From Bacillaceae bacterium OF18-1A (GTDB lineage Bacteria > Bacillota > Bacilli > Bacillales > Bacillaceae_G), in the NCBI GenBank assembly GCA_027694045.1, contig JAQEWB010000002.1:806001-870000 (forward strand): a stretch of 64,000 nucleotides of DNA, read 5' to 3'. Shown piece after piece: positions 26,516 through 36,182 of this stretch; position 1 is the first letter of the stretch; each line of letters begins with the position of its first letter. Position numbers and translations under genes: made by a program. The notes under the pieces were generated by a model. It worked only from the letters and a program-made list of their open reading frames with translations, had not been told where the DNA came from and did not search any database.

Positions 26516-28422
26516 AAATGTTTCCTATACTCTCTTTGAGCGAAGAAAAAATAAATAATGCACGCAGCGATATAAAACAGAATAAACAATCCTACTTTGC
26601 TGAATGATCCATCCATAAAAAAAGTATTATGAAACGTATATAACGCAACTGCACTATGCATACTTCCTACTATAATTGGCGCGAAAAATAGCATACACAA
26701 TTGCCAACGAGAAACTTTCCACACTTCTTCCTTCGTCATTCCAAGTTTAGAAAGTGCCCCGTACTGCTTTCGGTCCGATGCAATATTATGGAACCATTTA
26801 AAATACACGATACTACATGAAGTAAGAAAGAATAATATACTAATAAATGAGCCTACAAATAGAGTAATATCGCCGCCTTCTTTCATACCCACATATAACT
26901 CCATATTGCTTCGAAATGCATTATTATTATCTTGTTTCATTTGTTTCCGTAACTCCGTATTCAATTCCTTCGTATTTTCGATATTTGGTAATGTGTATCC
27001 TCGATATATCATTTTTTCAGAATCCGGAACTTTATTCGCTATACTGTCAAAATCTTCATCATTCATAACGAAAAACAAACCATTAATATGCGCGGGATGA
27101 TAGTTAAATTGCACTCCTTCTTTCTGACCGTTAAATACGAATGGATACGTTTGATTCATTACTTGCAATTGAATCTCTTTTTGATTATATACATTCGGAT
27201 AATTACTTTTATTATAATAAACGAGTGTAACTGTTCCTTTTTTCGGATGATATATTTTCTTTTTTTGTTTTCTCGCTTCTTGATTGTATTCACTTTCCTT
27301 TATAAGCGGTGCAACTTCGATTTCTCCCTTATTAGACTGGAAAGATGCATACACTCCAACAAAACTCATATATCGGAAATCATCATATCCATATTGATGC
27401 AGTAATTGTTCAACCGTAACTTCCTCAAAGACTTCATGGGTAGAAACACCTTTTTCTATGTATGAAAATGAGTGTGCGCCCCCATCCCGCCACATATCTT
27501 GCATACTAGAAAAATATAAGAACACCGTACCTGTTGCCGTAACTACAAACGTCGTTGCCATTGACATTAGAAAGAAAAAACGACCATTTTCCTTCATTCG
27601 ATGTGACAATTGATTCACTATAAATAAGTACGGATATGTATACATAATCTTTTTATTTCGTTTAATCATTTCCAACAATTGGATTGCACCGTGTGTAAAA
27701 GAAAAGTACGTTCCGAAAAAAACAAGTATAGACACAGGAAAAAAATATATTGCTATCGTTGCCATCGTCGCTTGTAACGCTAACACATATCCTATCGCTA
27801 AACAAATAAAGCCGAATATACAAAGCCATATTGATGTTTTCTTCTCTTTTTTATCCGTTCGAAATTCTTTCAATAACCGAATGATTTTTATGTTCCATAT
27901 ACGTAAAGCACTTATAAAAGATAACAGAATAAAAACGACCATATATGTAATAAACGTTACCACAATCGCTTTCACGTCAAATATAACAGGGAGTTCTTTC
28001 GGAAGACGCATTAGCATGCTAAACACCATAAAAAAGAGCTTCAAAAAGATCATGCCAATGCCTATACCGAAAATATTAGCAAATACCCCAATCAATATTT
28101 GCTCGGTCATAATTACACCAATTACGTTAGATTTCGTTGCTCCCATTAACATATATAATCCTAATTCTTTCTTACGTGCCTCTATGAAAATAGAAGTAGC
28201 GTACAAAATAAATATGACGAAAAAAGAAATGATTATAACATTACATATGATCAGTCCCCAGCGTACGTTTTGATACCACATCGTCTCCTGCATGTACGGA
28301 TGTACAATAACCGACATGTATGCAAAAGACGCAAATATTGCAAAACAACTACTTAAGAAAAACACTTTATAATTACGCCAATTTCCTTTTATATTTTGCA
28401 GCGCTAGTTGCTGAATGTTCAT
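26509..28422 (-). CDS. BceB/FtsX-type ABC transporter permease (second copy)
   Basis: A 637-residue ABC permease of the peptide-antibiotic (MacB/FtsX, BceB-like) class. It opens MNIQQLALQNIKGNWRNYK and has ten hydrophobic segments: four pairs in the first half, a large extracytoplasmic domain (about residues 300-510) and the last three helices near the C-terminus. Such permeases detect or expel cell-wall-targeting peptides with a BceA-type ATPase and signal to a BceS kinase. The first residues resemble those of the upstream permease, suggesting tandem duplication. The substrate is unknown. AGGAGG precedes the ATG. Confidence 0.85.
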   Translation of the reverse strand: MNIQQLALQNIKGNWRNYKVFFLSSCFAIFASFAYMSVIVHPYMQETMWYQNVRWGLIICNVIIISFFVIFILYATSIFIEARKKELGLYMLMGATKSNVIGVIMTEQILIGVFANIFGIGIGMIFLKLFFMVFSMLMRLPKELPVIFDVKAIVVTFITYMVVFILLSFISALRIWNIKIIRLLKEFRTDKKEKKTSIWLCIFGFICLAIGYVLALQATMATIAIYFFPVSILVFFGTYFSFTHGAIQLLEMIKRNKKIMYTYPYLFIVNQLSHRMKENGRFFFLMSMATTFVVTATGTVFLYFSSMQDMWRDGGAHSFSYIEKGVSTHEVFEEVTVEQLLHQYGYDDFRYMSFVGVYASFQSNKGEIEVAPLIKESEYNQEARKQKKKIYHPKKGTVTLVYYNKSNYPNVYNQKEIQLQVMNQTYPFVFNGQKEGVQFNYHPAHINGLFFVMNDEDFDSIANKVPDSEKMIYRGYTLPNIENTKELNTELRKQMKQDNNNAFRSNMELYVGMKEGGDITLFVGSFISILFFLTSCSIVYFKWFHNIASDRKQYGALSKLGMTKEEVWKVSRWQLCMLFFAPIIVGSMHSAVALYTFHNTFFMDGSFSKVGLFILFYIAACIIYFFFAQREYRKHLD

Positions 28423-28454
28423 CTTCGTCCTCCTGTAACTTACTACATAGGCAA

Positions 28455-28478
28455 AAAGCTAGAGGTTTCTCTAGCTTT
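28455..28478 (-). terminator. Hairpin between the two permease genes
   Basis: AAAGCTAGAG (28455-28464) pairs with CTCTAGCTTT (28469-28478), and TTTTTGCC follows on the minus strand. It overlaps the end of the first permease gene, so it may reduce expression of the second. Confidence 0.7.
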
Positions 28479-30393
28479 GCACGTGTTTTAAATATCCTCT
28501 TTGCGCGATCATAAAATAAATGGCAGAAGCTACAATGTATGCTCCAATTACAAGCGCACCTGATTTCCACAAATTAATATAAAGCATTTTCCCTAACGTA
28601 TGAAGAGCGAATCCACTATGAATTGCACCAATTACTATCGGGATAAAGAAGATAACTCCCATTTGACGAATTGCAATTTTACGAATTTCTTTTTCTGTCA
28701 TACCGATTCGTTTTAATGACTTAAATTGAATACGATCTTGTTCTTTATCGTTAAACCATTTAAAGTATGTCATACTACAAGCGAAGAAGAAGAACAGTAC
28801 CGCTACGAAGAAACCGATGAACATTGTAATTGCTCCACCTTCTCTTATATCCTTATACGCAAACACTGAATTTCTCAATTCCCCTTGCTTTTCTGGTACA
28901 ATTTCATTTTTCAAATCTAATACAAGATTTTCTGTACTTTTCCAATCCTCAATATAATAACCGTAATATTTCGTCTTTTCTTCATCTGGTACGAGTTTTT
29001 CATATTTCTCAAAATCTTGATCATTTACAATGAGATATTCACTATCATTAAAAACAGAATACTGCGTTGGATTATTTAATTGAACAGACTGCTTTTGTCC
29101 GTTAATTGTAAATTCATACGGCTTCGTATGGTCTATCTTCATCAGTTCATTTGACATATCAACCATAACCATCGTTGCACTACCTGGTGCATTATGAACT
29201 TCTGTAGGTTGCTCTCTCTTTTGTTTGCGCACTTCTGCATTATATTCTTTTTCTGAAATAATCGTCATCGGTACTTCATGTTCACTGTTCAAGAACGTTA
29301 CTTTCTGTGTTGCCGGTAGTTTAACGTAGGTTACTTTTCGCGCATCTTCAAACCCATGTCTATTCACAAGCTCCTGTACCTTTTCTTCATTAATGAGATT
29401 ATGCGTATTTAACCCCTTTTCCTCATATGAAATAGCATGTGGTGTAAGTTCTACCGTTTTCGCACTCATATTTTCAAAATATACGTACAGTGTGCCTACT
29501 GCTGAAGATACTACCGCCGTAATGATAGAAATTACAAATAGAAAACGAGCATTATCTTTCATTTTATAAATAAGGTTGCTAAGAACAAACATATTTGGAT
29601 ATGTATAGAAAGATTGCTTTCTTTTTTGTAATGCTTTTAATACAACTGTACTACCTTGTGTAAATAGTAAATACGTTCCGCCAATTGTCAGTCCTACCAC
29701 CGGTAAAAAGAGGATGAGGAAATTCAGAAACGTTACTTGGAAGCTAAGTACATATGCAGCAATAATACATCCTATACCAACTACACATAACCATGTAAAT
29801 GCAAACGGCTCTACTTTTTGTTTTCTAGCTTCTCTTAATAAATCAATAATTTCCAAGCGTCCTACTGTCCAAACGCTAAACAATGATAGGATTAAAAATA
29901 GAATAAAGTATACACCAGCTGTAATCAAAACCGCTTTACTATTCCATACGAGCGGAAGTGTCTTATCTATTTTCAATAATACGCTTAACGCTTGGAAAAA
30001 TAATTTTGAACAAAGCATTCCAACCCCAATACCAATTACAATTGCAATACTACCTAACATCAGTTGCTCTAATATAATCATTCGGCCGAGCTGCGATTTC
30101 GTTCCGCCTATTAATGTTAGTAGACCAAACTCTTTTTTTCTTGCTCGTAAAAACGTTGAATTTGCATATAAAATAAAGAGTGCCGAGAAGATGACCACAA
30201 TATAATTCATCGATTCTAATCCTTTTGTGATCATCTTTCTCATACTAATATTACCGCTTACGACGTCTGGATGATAAATAAAAGAAGCATACATGAAAAA
30301 TACGACAATCGATAAACAACTACTAATAAGAAACGCTTTATAGTTACGCCAATTTCCTTTTACGTTATTAAGCGCGAGCTGGCGAAAGTTCAT
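28471..30393 (-). CDS. BceB/FtsX-type ABC transporter permease (first copy)
   Basis: A 640-residue permease built like its downstream neighbour: N-terminus MNFRQLALNNVKGNWRNYK, ten hydrophobic segments and a large extracytoplasmic domain at about residues 310-520. Its ATG overlaps the ATPase gene by 26 bases, with GGAGGAG as ribosome binding site, so the two are translated together. It is the likely primary partner of the ATPase. The presence of a second full-length permease is unusual for a Bce-type module, which normally has one. Confidence 0.86.
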   Translation of the reverse strand: MNFRQLALNNVKGNWRNYKAFLISSCLSIVVFFMYASFIYHPDVVSGNISMRKMITKGLESMNYIVVIFSALFILYANSTFLRARKKEFGLLTLIGGTKSQLGRMIILEQLMLGSIAIVIGIGVGMLCSKLFFQALSVLLKIDKTLPLVWNSKAVLITAGVYFILFLILSLFSVWTVGRLEIIDLLREARKQKVEPFAFTWLCVVGIGCIIAAYVLSFQVTFLNFLILFLPVVGLTIGGTYLLFTQGSTVVLKALQKRKQSFYTYPNMFVLSNLIYKMKDNARFLFVISIITAVVSSAVGTLYVYFENMSAKTVELTPHAISYEEKGLNTHNLINEEKVQELVNRHGFEDARKVTYVKLPATQKVTFLNSEHEVPMTIISEKEYNAEVRKQKREQPTEVHNAPGSATMVMVDMSNELMKIDHTKPYEFTINGQKQSVQLNNPTQYSVFNDSEYLIVNDQDFEKYEKLVPDEEKTKYYGYYIEDWKSTENLVLDLKNEIVPEKQGELRNSVFAYKDIREGGAITMFIGFFVAVLFFFFACSMTYFKWFNDKEQDRIQFKSLKRIGMTEKEIRKIAIRQMGVIFFIPIVIGAIHSGFALHTLGKMLYINLWKSGALVIGAYIVASAIYFMIAQRGYLKHVQS

Positions 30394-31144
30394 GATATTC
30401 TCCTCCTAGCATCGCAAGTACGTCCAGAATTTCTTGGAAAAAGGCTTGTTTCGTTCTTCCTTTATGTATTTCCGAGAAAATTTCTCCGTCGCGAATGAAA
30501 AGAATACGTTCGCAATAACTCGCCGCTACTGGATCGTGCGTAACCATTGCAATCGTTACTTTCTTTTGCTCATGTAAATCTTGCAGAGCGCCCATTAGCG
30601 ATTTCGCTGACTTTGAGTCTAAGTTTCCAGTTGGCTCATCTGCTAAAATTAACGTCGGTTCATGAATGATTGCTCTCGCTGCTGCTGCACGTTGTTGTTG
30701 TCCCCCAGATACTTCGTATACTTTTTTATTTAAAATTTCTTCGATATTTAAAAACTTCGCAATTTCCAGTACTTTCGCATCGATTTCATTTACAGATTTC
30801 TTCGCCATTACAAGTGGTAAAATAATGTTTTCTTTAATCGATAACGTATCAAGTAAATTAAAATCTTGGAAGATGAACCCTAAATGTGTACGGCGAAACT
30901 CCGCTAATTTGGCAGCACGCATTTGATTAATTTCTTCACCATTTACAAGCACATGACCTGAAGTTTGCTTATCAATTGTTGCTAATAAATTTAAAAGCGT
31001 CGTTTTCCCGCTCCCTGAAGGACCCATAATCCCTACAAATTCGCCTTCTTCTATTTTAAAATTTATATCGTTTAAAGCAGTCGTCCCTACTGAACCTTTT
31101 GATTGATACACCTTTGTTAATCCTTTTACTTCAAGAACACTCAT
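30368..31144 (-). CDS. BceA-type ABC transporter ATP-binding protein
   Basis: A 258-residue ATPase that powers the downstream FtsX-type permeases. It shows Walker A GPSGSGKTT (about residues 41-49), Q-loop FIFQDFNLL, signature VSGGQQQRAAAARA (about 145-158), Walker B LILADEPTGNLDS and the switch histidine in MVTHDP. The spacing and motifs are those of the LolD/MacB/BceA subfamily. AGGGGGA gives a good ribosome binding site. It lies 93 bases after the sensor kinase gene and starts the transporter part of the module. Confidence 0.93.
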   Translation of the reverse strand: MSVLEVKGLTKVYQSKGSVGTTALNDINFKIEEGEFVGIMGPSGSGKTTLLNLLATIDKQTSGHVLVNGEEINQMRAAKLAEFRRTHLGFIFQDFNLLDTLSIKENIILPLVMAKKSVNEIDAKVLEIAKFLNIEEILNKKVYEVSGGQQQRAAAARAIIHEPTLILADEPTGNLDSKSAKSLMGALQDLHEQKKVTIAMVTHDPVAASYCERILFIRDGEIFSEIHKGRTKQAFFQEILDVLAMLGGEYHELSPARA

Positions 31145-31237
31145 TTCTAATCCCCCTACGTGTTTTCTTCTTACATTTACTATAAGAAAAATAAGAAAAA
31201 GAAACGAGTGATTTCCCTTACAAAACGTTTTGTTATC

Positions 31238-32320
31238 TTACAGTTTTGTCATTTTTCTCATTAATGTATGATATTCTTCATCTTTAGCAAATTGGAACGT
31301 AAAAGTCGTCCCTTCTCCTTCAGCCGATTGCACATACATACCGTGATGTAAATTATCACAAATTTCCTTCGTAATATATAACCCCATCCCAGTCGCTTCT
31401 CTCGTTTTACGGCCATTTATCCCCGTAAAGAATGGGTCAAATACACGCTTTACATCTTGCTCTGGAATACCAATTCCATTATCCTTAATATGTAATAACA
31501 CCTTTTGGTCTTTTTCTTCAATTTGAAATTGAATTTCCTTCTTCTCTGCTTCTGAAATTTTTGTATACTTAATTGCATTTACAACAATTTGCCCTATAGC
31601 AACACTCAGCCATTTTCTATCCGATGCAACCATACAAGTATCTTCCTCAAACATTACTTTCGGAAATACAGATGATTGAATGAAAGATTTCCGATTTTCA
31701 TTAATAATGCCTCGTACAACATCTAGAACATTAACGACTTCTACCTTATAATCTTTTGCAAATTGCTCTAATCTTGCCATATGTAATGCTAAATCTAAGC
31801 CATTAAGTATACGGCTGTTTTCTTCGCGAATACTTTCAACTGTTACTCTTGCTTCACGATGCTCTTTACCAAATTTCTGCAATAACAATTCAATAACAGA
31901 CACTGGTGTTTTCATTTGATGAATCCATTGATTCATAAATATCATTTGCTGTTGCTCTTTTGCATATTGTTGATGAACTTCATTCATATATTGCTGCCTA
32001 AGTAACGTAAAAGCTTCAACGACTATTTCTTGCTCTGACGTATAAGAGCCATCGATAAGTAAAGAGTCATGTAATGTATTTCCACTAGCAACATATTTCT
32101 CGATTCTCGTTAAAAACACACTTCGTTTTCGATAATCGTAAATAAGATATACAGCAAACACAACTGTCCCTAATAAAAGCCCATATAACCACGTATTCCA
32201 ATCAATTGATTTTTTTTCTAAAAGATTTTGCAATTGTAATACGCCCCCGAATAAACAAAGGCTTACAACATAAGAAAGAATTAAAGAAAAACGGTCTATA
32301 AAGTAACTTTTAACCTTCAT
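31238..32320 (-). CDS. Intramembrane-sensing histidine kinase (BceS-like)
   Basis: A 360-residue sensor kinase with two closely spaced N-terminal membrane helices (about residues 8-28 and 36-56) and almost no extracellular loop, the hallmark of intramembrane-sensing BceS kinases that read their transporter's state. The phosphorylated histidine is in WIHQMKTPVSV, and the ATP-binding domain has NAIKYT, DNGIGIP and GMGLYI. The start at 32318-32320 follows GGAG at eight bases; it overlaps the response-regulator gene by 11 bases. An earlier in-frame start would extend it 12 residues. Confidence 0.9.
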   Translation of the reverse strand: MKVKSYFIDRFSLILSYVVSLCLFGGVLQLQNLLEKKSIDWNTWLYGLLLGTVVFAVYLIYDYRKRSVFLTRIEKYVASGNTLHDSLLIDGSYTSEQEIVVEAFTLLRQQYMNEVHQQYAKEQQQMIFMNQWIHQMKTPVSVIELLLQKFGKEHREARVTVESIREENSRILNGLDLALHMARLEQFAKDYKVEVVNVLDVVRGIINENRKSFIQSSVFPKVMFEEDTCMVASDRKWLSVAIGQIVVNAIKYTKISEAEKKEIQFQIEEKDQKVLLHIKDNGIGIPEQDVKRVFDPFFTGINGRKTREATGMGLYITKEICDNLHHGMYVQSAEGEGTTFTFQFAKDEEYHTLMRKMTKL

Positions 32321-33017
32321 ACCCTTCGCTCCACTCTGTAAGAAGCGCATAACCATATCCTCGTTTCGTTACAATTGCATTTTGAATGCCTAACTCTTCT
32401 AACTTCTTCCTTACACGTTTTACATTTACGGTTAATGTATTATCATCAACAAAAGCTACTTCATCCCATAGAGCCTCTAACAACTCTTCACGCGTTACAT
32501 ATTGATTCGCTTGTTTCATTAAACACTCTAATAAATAAAATTCATTTTTTGTCAGTTCAGTTTGTTGTCCTTGCCACTCTACGATGTGCTGAGACGGAAA
32601 TAACAATAACCCACTTACACCTAAACAATCACTCTCAGCGGCAGAAGCATACTCACCATATCCACGGCGGAGGGCACTTTTCACCTTCGCCATTACGATA
32701 TCTAAATGGAATGGCTTCGTAATGTAATCATCCCCGCCATTTTCAATAGCCATTACTTGATCCATTTCCCCTGTTCTCGCAGAAACAAAAAGAATTGGTG
32801 CATTCGATACAGTACGAATTTGGCGACACCAGTAAAAACCATCAAAGTATGGTAAATTAATATCGAGTAGCACAAGATGAGGATTTATTTTTACAAACTC
32901 ATCTTTTATATGACGTAAATCACTCGCTCTAAATGATTGATAGCCATATCTTTCTAAATGTTCCTCTAATATTCCCGCAATTTTTTCATCATCTTCTACA
33001 ATTAATATTTTATACAT
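32310..33017 (-). CDS. OmpR-family response regulator (BceR-like)
   Basis: A 235-residue response regulator: receiver domain (about residues 1-115) with acidic EDDEK, phospho-acceptor aspartate in LVLLDINLPYFDG (about 52) and TKPF lysine (about 101), then an OmpR-type winged helix ending DDNTLTVNVKRVRKKLEELG and KRGYGYAL. It heads the operon regulator-kinase-ATPase-permease-permease, so it most likely activates the transporter genes in response to a cell-envelope-active peptide. The target promoter was not identified. Confidence 0.92.
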   Translation of the reverse strand: MYKILIVEDDEKIAGILEEHLERYGYQSFRASDLRHIKDEFVKINPHLVLLDINLPYFDGFYWCRQIRTVSNAPILFVSARTGEMDQVMAIENGGDDYITKPFHLDIVMAKVKSALRRGYGEYASAAESDCLGVSGLLLFPSQHIVEWQGQQTELTKNEFYLLECLMKQANQYVTREELLEALWDEVAFVDDNTLTVNVKRVRKKLEELGIQNAIVTKRGYGYALLTEWSEGYEG

Positions 33018-33130
33018 GCTCTTTTTCTCCCCATAAAATATTCATCTAAAAATACTCCTTTTCTTATTATAAATTGAAAATTTATATAGTGGGGATTTTT
33101 TCCTATTTCATTTAAGCTTTTGCAAAATAA

Positions 33131-33157
33131 AAAAAGACCGCCATATTTCGGCAGTCT
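33131..33157 (-). terminator. Terminator after obg
   Basis: On the minus strand GACTGCC pairs with GGCGGTC around GAAATAT, followed by seven T residues, close to the obg stop codon. Confidence 0.75.
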
Positions 33158-34443
33158 TAGTCGATAAATTCAAATTCATATTCAAGAATTTTTACGATAT
33201 CTCCGTCTTTTGCACCACGTGCACGAAGCGCTTCATCAATACCCATTCCGCGCATTTGACGAGCGAAACGACGTACAGATTCATCACGTGAGAAGTCTGT
33301 CATCTTGAACGTCTTCTCGATATCATAACCAGAGATAACAAACGAGCCATCGCTTTCACGTGTAATTTCAAATTTAACACCTTCAGTCTCAAATTTGTAC
33401 ATTACACTTGTGTCTGACTCATCCACCACTTCATGTATTGGGAATTCAGGTGTTGTTTCTATTAAGTTCGCTACTTCAAACAGTAAGTCACGAACACCTT
33501 GTTTTGTTACAGCTGAGATTGGGAAGATTTTTACTTCGTCTCCCACTTTCTCTTTAAATGCTTGTAAGTTTTCTTCTGCATCTGGCATATCCATTTTGTT
33601 TGCAACAACAACTTGTGGACGCTCCGTTAAACGAAGATTGTATTCTTTTAATTCATTATTGATCGTTACGTAATCTTCATATGGATCACGGCCTTCTAAA
33701 CCAGACATATCAATAACATGCACGATTACACGTGTACGCTCGATATGACGTAAGAATTGGTGTCCAAGTCCGACGCCAGCGTGTGCGCCTTCAATTAGTC
33801 CAGGAAGGTCAGCCATAACGAAGCTACGGTTATCACCAGTTTCAACAACACCAAGATTTGGAACGATTGTTGTGAAGTGATACTCTGCAATTTTCGGACG
33901 TGCTGATGATACAACAGATAATAATGTAGATTTACCTACACTTGGGAATCCAACAAGTCCAACGTCTGCTAGTACTTTAAGTTCTAGAATGACATCACGC
34001 TCTTGACCTGGTTCCCCGTTCTCAGCGATTTCTGGCGCTGGGTTCGTAGCTGTTGCGAAACGTGAGTTACCACGGCCACCGCGGCCACCTTTTGCAATTA
34101 CAGCAGTTTGCCCATGCGTTACTAAATCGGCAAGAATTTGACCAGTTTTTTCATCTTTTACTACTGTTCCTGGCGGAACCTTTACAAGTAAATCTTCAGA
34201 TTTACGTCCGTGCTGACCTTTACTCATTCCGTGCTGACCGCGATCAGCTTTGAAATGACGTTGGTAGCGGAAGTCCATTAATGTACGTAAGCCTTCCTCA
34301 ACAACGAAAACAACATCTGCACCTTTACCACCGTCGCCACCTGCTGGGCCACCTTTAGGTACATACTTCTCACGACGATACGCAACCATTCCGTTACCAC
34401 CGTCGCCACCTTTTACATATATCTTGACCTGATCTACAAACAT
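33157..34443 (-). CDS. obg: GTPase Obg (ribosome assembly and sporulation)
   Basis: Obg is an essential GTPase acting in 50S ribosome assembly and linked to stress and sporulation initiation. The 428-residue protein has the glycine-rich Obg fold (residues 1-158, [24 protein letters not shown]), the G domain with [11 protein letters not shown] (about 165-175), DLPGLIEGA, and NKMD (about 282), and a C-terminal OCT domain of about 80 residues. Its ATG overlaps the spo0B stop (TAATG), so the two are translated in step, as in B. subtilis. Confidence 0.97.
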   Translation of the reverse strand: MFVDQVKIYVKGGDGGNGMVAYRREKYVPKGGPAGGDGGKGADVVFVVEEGLRTLMDFRYQRHFKADRGQHGMSKGQHGRKSEDLLVKVPPGTVVKDEKTGQILADLVTHGQTAVIAKGGRGGRGNSRFATATNPAPEIAENGEPGQERDVILELKVLADVGLVGFPSVGKSTLLSVVSSARPKIAEYHFTTIVPNLGVVETGDNRSFVMADLPGLIEGAHAGVGLGHQFLRHIERTRVIVHVIDMSGLEGRDPYEDYVTINNELKEYNLRLTERPQVVVANKMDMPDAEENLQAFKEKVGDEVKIFPISAVTKQGVRDLLFEVANLIETTPEFPIHEVVDESDTSVMYKFETEGVKFEITRESDGSFVISGYDIEKTFKMTDFSRDESVRRFARQMRGMGIDEALRARGAKDGDIVKILEYEFEFID

Positions 34444-34991
34444 TATTTCACCACACTTTTTTCAATTGGTTGTAATATAACTGAGACTTCTTCGTCTCGT
34501 ACTGTATAAGAAATGGAATACCATTTATTGTTTTGGTTCGCAAGCCAATTCTGTAGTTCTTCTACACTCGTTAGCTTACCACGAAAATCAAAAAAGAAAC
34601 GAGCATTATCCGCGTCACATTCAATTGTGATACAAACATAATTTTCAACATATACGTCTAAACTATGCTGAAGCATTGAGGAAAATTGATTCGTCCATGT
34701 ACATACAGTCTCATCTAAGTGAGATAAGTTATGTAAATTCCCTAATACTTCGTACTCCAATAAGCACGGCTGCTGTTTCCAATTATATGTTAAAATCCAC
34801 TCTGAAAATAAAGGCATTGATAGCCCCATCAGATTGGATTCTTGTCTCGCTTCTTGGACAAAACGATCGATGAGCCTATGAATCTCTTCCACTTTTCCAA
34901 GGGAAAGGTTTCCTTTAACCATCTGCAAACGATTGAGCCAATCATGTCTTGAATGACGCAATGCATCTATAATTGTCCATTTTTCATTCAT
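34443..34991 (-). CDS. spo0B: Sporulation initiation phosphotransferase Spo0B
   Basis: Spo0B passes phosphate from Spo0F to Spo0A in the sporulation phosphorelay. The 182-residue protein has the N-terminal helical hairpin with the phosphorylated histidine in [20 protein letters not shown] (His about residue 16 of the LRHSRHDW motif) and a C-terminal domain resembling a degenerate kinase ATPase fold without ATP-binding motifs. The length is close to that of B. subtilis Spo0B. It lies between rpmA and obg, the conserved position. AAGGGG precedes the ATG. Confidence 0.93.
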   Translation of the reverse strand: MNEKWTIIDALRHSRHDWLNRLQMVKGNLSLGKVEEIHRLIDRFVQEARQESNLMGLSMPLFSEWILTYNWKQQPCLLEYEVLGNLHNLSHLDETVCTWTNQFSSMLQHSLDVYVENYVCITIECDADNARFFFDFRGKLTSVEELQNWLANQNNKWYSISYTVRDEEVSVILQPIEKSVVK

Positions 34992-35012
34992 TTAGATACC
35001 CCTTAATATAGA

Positions 35013-35044
35013 AAAACTCTAACCTGCACTCAGGTTAGAGTTTT
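35013..35044 (-). terminator. Terminator between rpmA and spo0B
   Basis: A perfect 14-bp stem, AAAACTCTAACCTG (35013-35026) with CAGGTTAGAGTTTT (35031-35044), is followed by T residues on the minus strand. It probably separates ribosomal-protein transcription from spo0B-obg. Confidence 0.85.
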
Positions 35045-35054
35045 CCGTGAGTTC

Positions 35055-35345
35055 TTATGCTTCTTGAGCAACAGGATATACGCTCACTTGTTTGCGGTCA
35101 CGGCCAAGACGCTCAAAGCGTACTACGCCGTCAACTTTCGCGTATAAAGTGTCATCGCCACCACGACCAACGTTAACACCTGGATAAATTTTTGTACCGC
35201 GTTGACGGTAAAGAATTGAACCACCTGAAACCGTTTGACCATCTGCGCGTTTAGCACCAAGACGTTTTGACTGAGAGTCACGACCGTTCTTTGTACTACC
35301 TACACCTTTCTTAGATGCGAAAAACTGAAGATCTAATCTTAACAT
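35055..35345 (-). CDS. rpmA: 50S ribosomal protein L27
   Basis: Ribosomal protein L27 of the large subunit, near the peptidyl transferase centre. The 96-residue protein begins [18 protein letters not shown]: the N-terminal extension MLRLDLQFF is the Firmicutes type, cleaved between Phe-9 and Ala-10 by the protease Prp encoded immediately upstream. The core [25 protein letters not shown] is diagnostic. AGGAGG precedes the ATG. Confidence 0.98.
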   Translation of the reverse strand: MLRLDLQFFASKKGVGSTKNGRDSQSKRLGAKRADGQTVSGGSILYRQRGTKIYPGVNVGRGGDDTLYAKVDGVVRFERLGRDRKQVSVYPVAQEA

Positions 35346-35348
35346 ACG

Positions 35349-35693
35349 TTACACCTCCTGCACTTTTTCTATTAAACGGATATACTTTCCGTAATCAAGT
35401 TCGATCGTCTTAAGCGAAACAACCAATCCTTCTAAAAGTATCTGTGCTTTTTCTGCTGTATGAACGTCTAAATCATTAGGCAATTCATACGTTAAGAATC
35501 CACCATCACTTCCGAGTTCAATAGTTGCCTGCACATTACAAAGTTCTTCCACTGCATTTATAGAACCAAACACAACCGCTGTAGTTCCAGCACAGACAAG
35601 GTCTTGTCCATGTGGCGCATAATTGGCATGTCCAGTCATTTTAAATGATTGGATACTTCCTAATTTCGTGCGACTTATCGTAATTTTAATCAT
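35349..35693 (-). CDS. prp: Ribosomal-processing cysteine protease Prp
   Basis: Prp removes the N-terminal extension of ribosomal protein L27 in Firmicutes. The 114-residue protein carries the catalytic His-Cys pair in GHANYAPHGQDLVCAGTTAV (His about residue 22, Cys about 34). It is located between rplU and rpmA, with rpmA's L27 bearing the matching extension. B. subtilis ysxB is the counterpart. It is probably translated from the rplU-prp-rpmA mRNA; the ribosome binding site is weak. Confidence 0.93.
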   Translation of the reverse strand: MIKITISRTKLGSIQSFKMTGHANYAPHGQDLVCAGTTAVVFGSINAVEELCNVQATIELGSDGGFLTYELPNDLDVHTAEKAQILLEGLVVSLKTIELDYGKYIRLIEKVQEV

Positions 35694-35704
35694 GTTAACC
35701 AGAA

Positions 35705-36013
35705 TTAAGCGTTGATAGCTTCAACAACTAGCTTAGTGTAAGGTTGACGATGACCTTGTTTCTTACGATTGTTCTTTTTCGCTTTGTATTTGAAAACGAT
35801 GATTTTCTTAGCGCGACCTTGTTTTTCAACTTTCGCAGTAACTGTTGCACCTTCTACAACTGGGCTACCAACTTTAACGTTTTCGCCACCAACGAAAAGA
35901 ACTTTGTCAAAAGTAACAGTTTCACCAGCTTCAACATCTAATTTTTCAATGTAGATTGCTTGACCAGCTTCAACTTTAATTTGTTTTCCACCTGTTTCGA
36001 TAATTGCGTACAT
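35705..36013 (-). CDS. rplU: 50S ribosomal protein L21
   Basis: Ribosomal protein L21, a large-subunit protein binding 23S rRNA. The 102-residue product begins [18 protein letters not shown] and ends [17 protein letters not shown], both characteristic. The AGAGGAGGTG ribosome binding site is very strong. It is first in rplU-prp-rpmA and preceded by a structured leader. Confidence 0.98.
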
Positions 36014-36140
36014 ACTTGCACCTCCTCTTAATTACTAAGACTCGCCAAAAACGAGGTAGACATAAATGCCTTTAGGGAACCTGTTTTGCGCGGTTGTAGC
36101 ATATAGCCGTTTAGGTGCTATAAACTATAACATAAAGATG
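36014..36140 (-). promoter_or_regulatory. L21 leader RNA element upstream of rplU
   Basis: About 125 bases of structured leader precede rplU. On the minus strand it contains CTCG-TTTTTGG-CGAG just before the ribosome binding site, an outer GGT...ACC stem around CCTAAAGG, and TAGCA/TGCTA further 5'. This agrees in place and form with the L21 leader, through which the operon is thought to be autoregulated; the assignment is from memory of the motif. Confidence 0.65.
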
Positions 36141-36167
36141 TTATCATGAATCATAGACGATTGTCAA
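36138..36167 (-). promoter_or_regulatory. rplU operon promoter
   Basis: TTGACA (36167-36162) and TAACAT (36143-36138) on the minus strand are 18 bases apart, placed just upstream of the L21 leader. Confidence 0.6.
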
Positions 36168-36182
36168 TGAAAGTTCTGCTAA

